64,000 bases of DNA from Sarcophilus harrisii (lineage: Eukaryota; Chordata; Mammalia; Dasyuromorphia; Dasyuridae). The translations under genes were made by a program, and so were the position numbers. Shown here one piece after another: positions 56,605 to 64,000 of the stretch. The notes beneath the pieces were generated by a model. The model did not search any database, was not told the origin of the DNA, and saw only the letters and a list, made by a program, of their open reading frames with translations. How positions within the stretch are numbered: the stretch's first letter is position 1; the number at the start of each line of letters is the position of its first letter. The stretch lies in assembly GCF_902635505.1 (NCBI RefSeq), contig NC_045429.1, forward strand, positions 217,685,997 to 217,749,996. The letters are read 5' to 3'.

Positions 56605-56639
56605 GTAAAAATATAACAAAATATTTTTTAAAAAACAAT

Positions 56640-57281
56640 AGATTTATTTAAATCCTATCTTGACTATTATTATAGACTTTCTTTTTGCCTCAGTTAAGAG
56701 TAAATTTCTCTTGAAATTAATTTTCATAGAGTTGGATGAATATCTTATTGTATCTAGGAATTATAATTTAAAAAACAAGAATTTTGTTTGAATATAGCTC
56801 TGATCTGAAAGTTTGCATCACAATCTTAAGTGTGATAGATTTTTATTGAAGTCTGAGTGGGACAATCCATCCTTATTTATATTGGGCCAGGACTAGGCTT
56901 TCAAATCCTTTTTCAACTTGAACTCTCTTCCATTCTACCTTGACTTCAGTCTAGAGAACCTACTTTTTTAATATGTTCCTTTGGTTAGCTTGTAGTTTGA
57001 ATTTACTTACACAAGACCATAGCTGCCTTCCCTAGAAATAAAACAGCATAGATTAGGCGAGGAGGCTGGGGAGTTGGTTAAATCAGTATCTGTGTGATGG
57101 TAGGTCTGGTTACTTGCTAATTCAGTAAATGAACTAATTCAGAAGATCCATTTTGGGAGAAGGCTATGAATAATTTCTGAAAACCAAGCAAACAAACTCT
57201 GATTTCCTTGATCAGAAGTTCTATAGTTTAAACGTCTTAGCATAGATTATGAACTTCACCTTCCCCTGAAAGTTCTGATGA
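56640..57281. other. No gene seen
   Basis: Single-copy-looking sequence without recognisable repeats or exons. Confidence 0.4.
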
Positions 57282-57381
57282 CTTCTCTTCCTCCTTCTGT
57301 TCCTTCTTTTCCTCCTCCCTCTTCATCCCTCCTTTTTTCCCCTTTTCCCTCTTCATCTTCCTTCTCCTCCTCCTTCTTTTA
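57282..57381. repeat. 100-bp polypyrimidine tract
   Basis: Nearly all C/T on the + strand for about 100 bases (ctcttcctccttc..., cttctcctcctccttcttt). Confidence 0.95.
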
Positions 57382-57426
57382 TAAAACATTATTGACACTT
57401 TGTGTTTTTCACAGCAGAGTTATTTC

Positions 57427-57685
57427 TAGTGGTATTGGTGGTTGTTATTCAGTCATTGCAGTTGTGTCAGAATCTTGGTGACCCTTTTGGGGGACTTTTT
57501 GGCAGAGATATTGAAGTGCGTTGTCATTTCCTTCCTTCAGTTCATTTTACAGGTGAGGAAACGGAGGCAAATGGAATTTGTGACTTGCCCAGAATCATAT
57601 AGCTAATAAGTATCTGAAGCTATATTTGATCTTGGATCTTCCTAATTCTAAGCCTGGTCCTCTATCCATTATGCTACCTAGATAC
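57427..57685 (-). repeat. RTE-tailed SINE, antisense, near full length
   Basis: 'ggtggttgttattcagtcattgcagttgtgtcag ... ttcattttacaggtgaggaaacggaggc ... gacttgcccagaatcatatagc ... tctatccattatgctacctag'. Confidence 0.85.
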
Positions 57686-57711
57686 TCTTTCTAGTGATAT
57701 AATCTATTGAA

Positions 57712-57800
57712 AATGCCAGTCTTGGAGTCAGGAAGTCCTGGATTCATGTCCTGTAAAGAATAGAAGGGCTTTGTAACCCTCAGAAAATTATTTAAACCCT
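57712..57800 (+). repeat. Partial tRNA-derived SINE, sense
   Basis: 'gccagtcttggagtcaggaagtcctggattcatgtcctg ... tgtaaccctcagaaaattatttaaaccct'. Confidence 0.55.
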
Positions 57801-58204
57801 AAATGGACATACCATCCTCTCAGACTTACAAGTTACAGAAAAGTTGTAGATCTACATTGACGAAGTGAATTTCTACACTGGGAGTTCTCTGTACAAATGG
57901 AATCAAAGGAAAAGAAAGGAAAGAAACAAACAAACAACAAGTACCATTTCTCTCCTTTTTACTGAAATTTCCCTTGTAATAAAGAAAAAAATCTAAACAA
58001 AACTGAATAATCCATTCTGATAAGGTATTCAACATTCAGTAGCTATAGCCTCCCTCCTCTCTGGAAGTATATACATTATCTGTTCTCTAGGACCAAGAAT
58101 GGTCACAAAAAAGTAATCAGAGTTCCACCTAGACTACTTTTAATAGTGTTTTAGTCTGCAAAAAAATTTAAGTTGCCAGAAGTGAAAACCAGTTCCGATT
58201 CAGA
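57801..58204. other. No gene seen
   Basis: Unassigned intron sequence. Confidence 0.4.
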
Positions 58205-58880
58205 TGGACAGATTGTTGTTCATCCTTCTTTCTTGAAGAGGACCAATGACATCATGAAGGTAATGTCTTGAATTGCAAGTGAATTGGATTTAAGTGAGGA
58301 AGGCTGTATAGTCATCTATGTCTTTCTTTCAGAATATCAACCCAATGAAATCAGTCTCTCCCCATAATGGCTGGAGTGGAACAGAACAGACTAGAGACTG
58401 TTAAAAATCAGGAATCAAACAAAAGTTTAATTTCAAAGTGAGAGAAATGACTTAAGTAAGAACACAAGTGCTGAAGTTCCTCTGGCTATACTTCTGACAA
58501 TAAGGGGTAACAGCAACAATGTGACAAGTTTGATTCATAGCAGGGCTTCATGACCAGAAACAATTCTGGATTTTGCTGTGGTTGATCATCCAGAGAGTAA
58601 ATTAAAAATTGTTACTATGTAAAGTTCAGGGAACAGCTTCTTGCTAGTCCTTAGCTCTGGAAAACAGAGTATCTCCTAATATCTTGACAAGAGTTACCTG
58701 AATCCAAAGGCAAGACATAGGTCAGGACAACTGGAGATGACACCAGATGCAGTGGGAAACCTTAGCCTTTTTAAACTAAGGTCTTTCCCAGGTTTCAGTT
58801 TGTCTGAAGCAATACACATTCAGTTATTTAAAGCAAAAGATGTCCTAGTTTGCTTATTCCCCCTTTCTCCCCCCAAAAAA
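58205..58880 (+). repeat. Dispersed family D2, sense, interrupted
   Basis: The left part is 'ttgttcatccttctttcttgaagaggaccaatgacatc ... gcaagtgaattggatttaagtgagg'. The right part is 'gcaagacataggtcaggacaactggagatgac ... gggaaaccttagcctttttaaactaaggtc'. The two flank about 365 bp of unrelated sequence (about 58336-58700). Confidence 0.65.
58336..58700. mobile_element. Possible LTR-like insertion in D2
   Basis: About 365 bp inside a D2 copy, with an 'aaagtttaatttcaaagtg' tract resembling 9830. Non-coding. An LTR-type fossil is possible. Ends are not resolved. Confidence 0.25.
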
Positions 58881-59149
58881 TCGATCTGGGAGGGGAAGAT
58901 CTATAGTTTCTGGCCAGAATAGAAACAATTGCTATCAAAACTGAAATATGACCCTATAAAATAGGACCTATTATTAGCCAGAATGATTTGGGTTTAAGGC
59001 ATAGTAAAGTAGCTCCATTTGAATTCCCATGGGCTTTATCCATGCTTGGTTTTCCAGAGGCTATTTCAAGAAATCATAAATGAAACAACATGGGTTATAT
59101 TATGATGTGGATGATGAATCATCATCAGGGACTGGGATTGATAAATCAT

Positions 59150-59830
59150 ACAGATAGAAGGAGAACCAGGAAGGTATTATGTCCCAAAAACCCAGAGAGG
59201 AGAGATTATTTTGGGGATTAAGAAGTCAAATGCAAAAGAGAGATCAGAGAGAATAAGGACTGGGAAGAAATTACATCTGGTCTTAAGGAGAAAGTTGGTA
59301 ACTTTGGGGAGGGCAGTTTCAGTTGAGTGAAGATGTTAAAAAACAAATTTCAGAAGGTTGAAAATGTAAAGAGAAGAAGGAAAGCCACTGAAATCCACAC
59401 AGGTGGATTTTTCAGAGTTTGGCTGAGAAAAAGAGGAGAAATACAGTTAGCAGAGATGGTAGAATCTTGTAAGAATTTTTGGAGTTTAAAAGGGATTTGG
59501 GTATGTTTGTAGGTAGCAGAAGACTAAATATGAGATAAAGGGGATGATAATGGGGGCAGTCAATAAATAGAAAAAATGGAATCTGGGGGTACACACAGGA
59601 GCTGATCCCAGTAAGGAGAGTTGCTGTCTCTTTAAAAACTAAAATAAGAGGAAAAAGTGGGAGATGATGTGAGGGAATAGAGAGACTTGGAGAAGAGATA
59701 GTTGTCTACTAGACAACTTCAGTTTTTTGGATTAAAGTATGAAGGTATCAGATGAATGTTGGAGGGAGGGGTGTCATTGAGGCTTAAAGAGGAAAGAAAA
59801 AGTTTTGAATAGTCATTGTGGGTAGTAGAA
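59150..59830 (+). repeat. Dispersed family D1, internal region
   Basis: 'agagatcagagagaataaggactgggaa ... gttggtaactttggggagggcagtttcagttgagtg ... ttttcagagtttggctgaga ... gatttgggtatgtttgtaggtagcag' is, as I recall, an internal part of the same long repeat as copies A-C. It is open at both ends and has no coding frame. Confidence 0.5.
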
Positions 59831-59871
59831 TGGAAAGAAGAAAGGAAGGAGGGAGGGAAGGAAGGGAGAAA
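59830..59871. repeat. Purine-rich (GAAG/GGAG)n tract
   Basis: About 40 bases, nearly all A/G. Confidence 0.85.
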
Positions 59872-59990
59872 TGAGCATTTATTAAGTGCCTACTTTGTGC
59901 CAGTCATTGAACTAAGTACTTTATAAATTTATCTCATTTAATCTTACAACAGATCTAGGAGGTAGGTATTTTACATGCCAGCACGAGGGG
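59872..59990 (-). repeat. CORE-SINE start, antisense
   Basis: 'gcatttattaagtgcctactttgtgccagtc ... atctcatttaatcttacaacagatctaggagg' in order. Confidence 0.65.
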
Positions 59991-59998
59991 AAACATGT

Positions 59999-60024
59999 AC
60001 ACACACACACACACACACACACAC
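59999..60024. repeat. (AC)n microsatellite
   Basis: Thirteen AC units. Confidence 0.95.
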
Positions 60025-60150
60025 ATTTACATATTTATATTGTCTCTCATAAACATCAGATTCTTGAAGATAGTGTTTCATTTTTTTTCCCTTTGTACCT
60101 CATTGCTTAGTACAGTAGCTGGCACATAGTAAGCATTTAATGAATGTCTC
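60025..60150 (+). repeat. L2 LINE 3' end
   Basis: 'cagattcttgaagatagtg ... tgcttagtacagtagctggcacatagtaagcatttaatgaatg'. Confidence 0.8.
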
Positions 60151-60449
60151 CATCATGGGTAATGATAGGAAATGAGAACAATTTAACTCATCACTTTTAA
60201 CAAGATGTAATATGTAAGATGACAATAAATTAATCAGCAAACATTTATTAAGTACTAATTGATAGAATCTTTTAAGTCATTTAATAAGTCAAATTGTGCT
60301 CATCTCCCATGTTCACTTGAGTGTCCCAAATCATTCCATTGTCTTGACCTTAGCTACATATTAAATATTTACTTCATATAGTGATGTCTATATTCAAAAA
60401 GAACTAGAAGCTACTCTATCACATTTTCTCTGAGATAATATTCTAAGAA

Positions 60450-60590
60450 ACAAGGTGGTATAGTGGATAGAGAACTGGTCTCAGAATCACGAAGATGTGG
60501 GTTCAAGTTTTATCTGTGACATATTGGTTAACCTATCTGGAACAAGACACTATCCTCTTTGAGTCTCATGCAACTCTAAGACTGAGTGGG
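60450..60590 (+). repeat. CORE-SINE/MIR-like, sense
   Basis: 'aaggtggtatagtggatagagaactggtctcagaatc ... gtgggttcaagttttatctgtg ... gagtctcatgcaactct'. Confidence 0.65.
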
Positions 60591-61129
60591 AGTGAGTAAT
60601 TAATTGCATTAGCAGAAGGTTCTAAATTAGAATTTCCCTAAACCCATGTAATAATTGGTATGACAAAAATATAATTCCTTTTTGGAGAAGCTTGAGGAAG
60701 GAATGAGATCATTGAATTAAAAAAACAAGTTTCCATGGACATTGCTGTGTTTCTGTCTTTTCTGTCAGTCCTAACTGCTTTCACAAGGGTCACCTTTATT
60801 CACTACTTTCATCCTTTTATTCCTTTTAGAGGTTATTAGGTTATAATTGCTGCCCTCCTGTCATAAGCTACATAATTTCCAACAGAGTACAAGATTTAGG
60901 TTTAAAGATGTGAACAATAGGAGTCCCCAGCTCCCTCAGAAGTACTCAAGGTAATAAATACCTATCAGGTAGAAGACTGCCTTTATTTTATTCTATGGAA
61001 AATGAATTCAATATTAAGAATTCACTGGTGTACATAAACAATTACCGAAGCATATGCTATTGTGAAGTAGAACAAGTTAGTTCTTAGCATTTCCTCAGTT
61101 CTCTTTCCAATACTCCCAACCCTCTTCTG
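60591..61129. other. No gene seen
   Basis: Unassigned intron sequence with no recognisable exon. Confidence 0.4.
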
Positions 61130-61896
61130 AACCTTTCTATTCCTTTCAGAATTACCAGCTTTGTTGTAGCCACCTGGGCTCACAATCTTGGAGTCACTTC
61201 AAACTTCTCACTCTCATTCACTCCACATAACAAATAAGTCATCTATTTGTGTAATACCTCTTCCAATTGTCCTCTTTTCTCCACTCACATAGCCCCTGCT
61301 CTCGTTCAGGATCTCATCCAACTCTTGCCTGGACTATTACAATAGCCTCCTAATTAGCATTTCTAATTCAGTTCTCTCTTCAGGATGACTCGGGTCTCTT
61401 CCCATGCCAACTCATTTTTCACAAAGCTGCCAAGGTGATTTTTCCTAAACCATAGGTCTGGCAATGTTACCTTTTTTTCTTAGTAAAATGCAGTGGCTCC
61501 CTATTACCTCTAGGATTATATTGTAAACTCCTGTTATTTAAAACTTTTCACACCTTAATCTTAACCTGTTTCCAGTTTTTTTCATACATTCCTTCCTTTC
61601 ACAAAAACCAAACTGGTTTTCTTACTGTTGTTCATACATGGCAGCACCCCATTTCCCATCTTCATAGCTTTGTCTTAGTTGTCACCTATGTCTAATTGTG
61701 TACCACCTCCTTAACTCCAACTCTTTGAATCTCAAGTTTACTTCAAGACTCATCTCACTTACTAACTTCTACATGATCCCTTCAAATGCTAGTGTTTTCC
61801 TTCCAAATCATCTTGTATCTTTTTGTATATATTTATAGACATGCTGTTTCTTCAAGATAGATGGTAATTTCCTTGAGGACAAGGATTGGATCACTT

Positions 61897-62697
61897 TTTA
61901 AAAATTCAATAGTATTTAATTTTTCCAATGGCACTCAAAGATAATTTTCAACATTAATTTTTGTAAGTTTCTGCGTTCCGTTTTGGTCATGTATACTTAT
62001 TATGTATCTAAGTTATATTTTAATATATTTAACATCTACTGGTCATCCTGCCATTTAGGGGAGGGGGTGGGGGGGTAAGAGGTGAAAAATTGGAACAAGA
62101 GGTTTGGCAATTGTTAATGCTGTAAAGTTACCCATGTATATATCCTGTAAATAAAAGGCTATTAAATTTAAAAAAAAAAAAAAAAAAAAAAGTTTCTGCG
62201 TTCCAAATTTTTTTCTCCCTCCCTTCCTTATCGCCCCCTTCACCATGACAGCAAACCATCTGATATAGGTAATATATACAATCATTTAAAATATATTTTC
62301 ACATTAGTCAAGTAAAGTAAAATCAGAACAAAAGGGGAAAACCACAAGAAAGAAAAAGTAAAAAACAAAAAAGGATGAGAATACTATGCTTTGGTCCACA
62401 TTCAAATTTCCAAAGTTCTATCTCTGAAGCAGATGACACTTTTCATCTCAAGTCTATTGGGATTGTCTTGGATGAATATATTGCTGAGAAGACCCAAGTC
62501 TATCATAGTTGATCATTACATAATCTTATTACTGTGCACAATGATCTCCTGGCTCTGTTCACTTTACTCAGCATCTGTTCATCTAAATCTTTCCAGGCTT
62601 TTCTAAAACCAGCCTGCTCATCATTTCTTATAGAACAATAATATTCCATTGCCTCCATATACCATAACTTATTTAGCCATTCCCCAACTGATAGTCA
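61897..62697 (-). mobile_element. Older L1 3' end, antisense, inside L2
   Basis: Older subfamily (ttttccaatggcactcaaagataa ... ctcacattagtcaagt ... gttgatcattacataatc ... aacttatttagccattccccaactgat). The perfect 13-bp duplication gattggatcactt is at 61884-61896 and 62698-62710. It is itself interrupted by the L1 at 61980-62189. Confidence 0.95.
61980..62189 (+). mobile_element. Young L1 3' UTR inside an older L1
   Basis: Young-subfamily 3' UTR (gttttggtcatgtatacttatt ... cctgtaaataaaaggctatta plus poly(A)). The 15-bp perfect duplication aagtttctgcgttcc is at 61965-61979 and 62190-62204. Inserted in the opposite orientation to its host L1. Confidence 0.97.
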
Positions 62698-62810
62698 GAT
62701 TGGATCACTTCTATATTTGTATTCACAATGACTTGCAAAATACTGCACACATAGTATATGCTTACTTAATTCTTATTGATTGATTAAGTAATATTTCTTC
62801 CTTTTAAAAT

Positions 62811-62832
62811 TTTATTTTTGTTTTTACAGCAG
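62811..62832 (+). promoter_or_regulatory. GABRR1: GABRR1 intron 1 acceptor with NAGNAG tandem sites
   Basis: A T-rich tract ends ...tttttacagcag. Splicing after the second AG (62832) gives GRPQ across the junction. Splicing after the first AG (62829) would add one Ser (GSRPQ) without changing frame. Confidence 0.85.
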
Positions 62833-62883
62833 ACCTCAAAGACAGAGGCGAGAAGTTCATGAGGAGATACACAAGCAAGGAAG
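62833..62883 (+). CDS. GABRR1: GABA-A receptor rho-1 subunit, exon 2 (51 nt)
   Basis: It encodes RPQRQRREVHEEIHKQG, where the first Arg takes AG from exon 1 and the last two bases start the next codon. Human rho-1, as I recall it, reads RPQRQRREVHEDAHKQ here. This is the basic, low-complexity linker between the signal peptide and the ligand-binding domain. The exon is 51 nt, so skipping it keeps frame. A human rho-1 variant lacking 51 nt (delta-51) has been described and would correspond to this exon. The donor is AAG|GTATGA. Exon 2 is followed by intron 2, which leaves the window. Confidence 0.93.
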
Positions 62884-62904
62884 GTATGATTATTCATTCA
62901 ACAT

Positions 62905-63020
62905 TTATTAATCAATCAAGTATTTATTAAGTGCTTACTATATGCCAGGCACTGTGCTAGGTGCTGGGACCCAAGAACAAAGGGAAAAAAAATCTTAACT
63001 TGTATTCTAAAGGGAGAGAC
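62905..63020 (+). repeat. Dispersed family D1, 5' piece
   Basis: 'caagtatttattaagtgcttactatatgccaggcactgtgctaggtgctggg' is the D1 opening, and the match stops after about 110 bp. Confidence 0.7.
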
Positions 63021-63229
63021 AAGTATATAAAATATATTTAACATAATATATAACACAAATACTAAGTTAATATATAATTGTATTTATATTTGGACATATA
63101 CACACACATACACACACACAGCTTCCAAGTTAACTATGAGGATCCTCTCCATGAATCAGTTCCCCAGAGGTTGGCTAACTATATCACCCCACTCAGGCTT
63201 CTAAGGGCACATATGAATGGTCTGGGTAA

Positions 63230-63235
<6 letters not shown>

Positions 63236-63273
<38 letters not shown>

Positions 63274-63589
63274 TTAATAGCCTTTTATTTACAGGATATA
63301 TACATGAGTAACTTTACAGCATTAACAATTGCCAAACCTCTTGTTCCAATTTTTCACCTCTTACCCCCCTTCCCCTTCCCCTAGATGGCAGGATGACCAG
63401 TAGATGTTAAATATATTAAAATATAAATTAGATACACAATAAGTATACATGACCAAAACGTTATTTTGCTGTACAAAAAGAATCAGACTCTGAAATATTG
63501 TACAATTAGCTTGTGAAGGAAATCAAAAATGCAGGTGTGTATAAATATAGGGATTGGGAATTCAATGTAATGGTTTTTAGTCATCTCCC
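63236..63589 (-). mobile_element. Young L1 3' UTR copy, 17-bp TSD
   Basis: A poly(T) of about 35 (to 63270), then the 3' UTR to 'tagtcatctccc'. The perfect duplication ggtctgggtaattctct is at 63219-63235 and 63590-63606. The long pure tail and exact duplication make it one of the youngest insertions here. Confidence 0.97.
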
Positions 63590-64000
63590 GGTCTGGGTAA
63601 TTCTCTAATGACATCAGCTGAAGCCCCCACTGACATGCTCCTCCAAGTTATCAGCTAGGAATCATTTAAGTCTTAAGTACTTAAGTAGTTTTTAGAAAGG
63701 AATATTTTATTAAGGTGGTATAGCAAGAAGAGGGAAACATAATAGAGAATATTTGAATGAAAGTCAAAGGACAGAAAAACAAAAGTGATTTTATCATTGT
63801 AGTGTGTTGCGTATCACCAGGACTGAAAGGGGAAATGCATGAGGAGTTTGGAAAACAGATTTGAAGTCTGATGCAAGGGCATGAAATGTCGTGGTAGGAA
63901 GTTTCAATTATCCACATAGCTGCTGGCATTCTTGCTCTGCCAATAGCAGAATAGCTAATAACTTTGTTATTTGCTTTAGTGATAATTTCATCCTTCAAAA

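Larger units (their letters stand above)
61130..62790 (+). repeat. L2 LINE 3' region, carrying a two-level L1 nest
   Basis: L2 text is readable to 61896 (cttgcctggactattacaatagc, ttcacaaagctgccaaggtgat, aatgcagtggctccctattacctc, gatggtaatttccttgaggaca). It resumes at 62711 with the L2 tail (tactgcacacatagtatatgc, attcttattgattgat). Confidence 0.85.
36405..62832 (+). other. GABRR1: GABRR1 intron 1
   Basis: This intron of 26,428 bp starts GTGAGT and ends CAGCAG. It is phase 2: AG from exon 1 joins A from exon 2 to make the Arg of GRPQ. It holds most of the L1s, a 7SL and a U6 retropseudogene, and a full-length antisense L1. No extra exon of this gene was recognised in it. Confidence 0.85.
62884..64000 (+). 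other. GABRR1: GABRR1 intron 2 (partial)
   Basis: The start of intron 2 holds a D1-like piece, a TA/CA-rich stretch and a young L1. No further rho-1 exon is seen before the edge. 63607-64000 looks unique. Confidence 0.8.

Noticed and set aside
1-64000. A new defence, toxin or mobile 'system'
   Set aside because: All coding-like stretches resolve to L1, RTE, ribosomal retrocopy or GABRR1 exons, and no operon-like or virus-like gene cluster is present.

Overview
This window is mammalian, and the repeat content points to a marsupial. It is AT-rich and intron-poor in genes, and it is packed with marsupial-type L1 LINEs, tRNA-derived SINEs, CORE-SINEs (MIR/THER1 type), SINEs with an RTE/BovB-like tail, and old L2, CR1/L3 and hAT copies. 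The species cannot be fixed from sequence alone. An Australian marsupial fits the SINE and L1 types, but that is inference.

The one host gene I recognise is the 5' part of GABRR1 (GABA-A receptor rho-1 subunit) on the + strand. Exon 1 (36301-36404) encodes the signal peptide and the start of the mature protein. Exon 2 (62833-62883) is a 51-nt exon in phase with it. The two are separated by an intron of about 26.4 kb that is filled with retroposons, and intron 2 runs off the right edge. Bases 1-36300 are upstream/intergenic DNA. No exon of the neighbouring gene was recognised there, although GABRR2 lies upstream of GABRR1 in other mammals.

Layout: 1-6370 holds SINEs, young L1 3' ends and unassigned DNA. 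6370-11100 is an old RTE-type LINE with recognisable endonuclease and reverse-transcriptase pieces, broken up by later insertions. 11100-36000 holds CR1/L3, L2, hAT and L1 copies, an RPL35A processed pseudogene and a twin-primed-looking L1. 36060-36404 is the GABRR1 start. In intron 1, a tandem pair of L1s (39171-46334) includes one full-length copy with a GC-rich 5' UTR. A 7SL RNA retropseudogene, a U6 retropseudogene and a three-level L2/L1/L1 nest (61130-62790) also lie in intron 1.

The L1 insertions carry readable target-site duplications, and several are nested. They give a relative order: L2, CR1, RTE and CORE-SINEs are oldest, then L1s with an 'acatgtaaagat' tail, then L1s with an 'acaggatatata' tail. 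I saw no CRISPR-like, toxin, phage or other new defence-type system. The most informative results are the GABRR1 assignment with its NAGNAG 51-nt exon and the retroposon stratigraphy.
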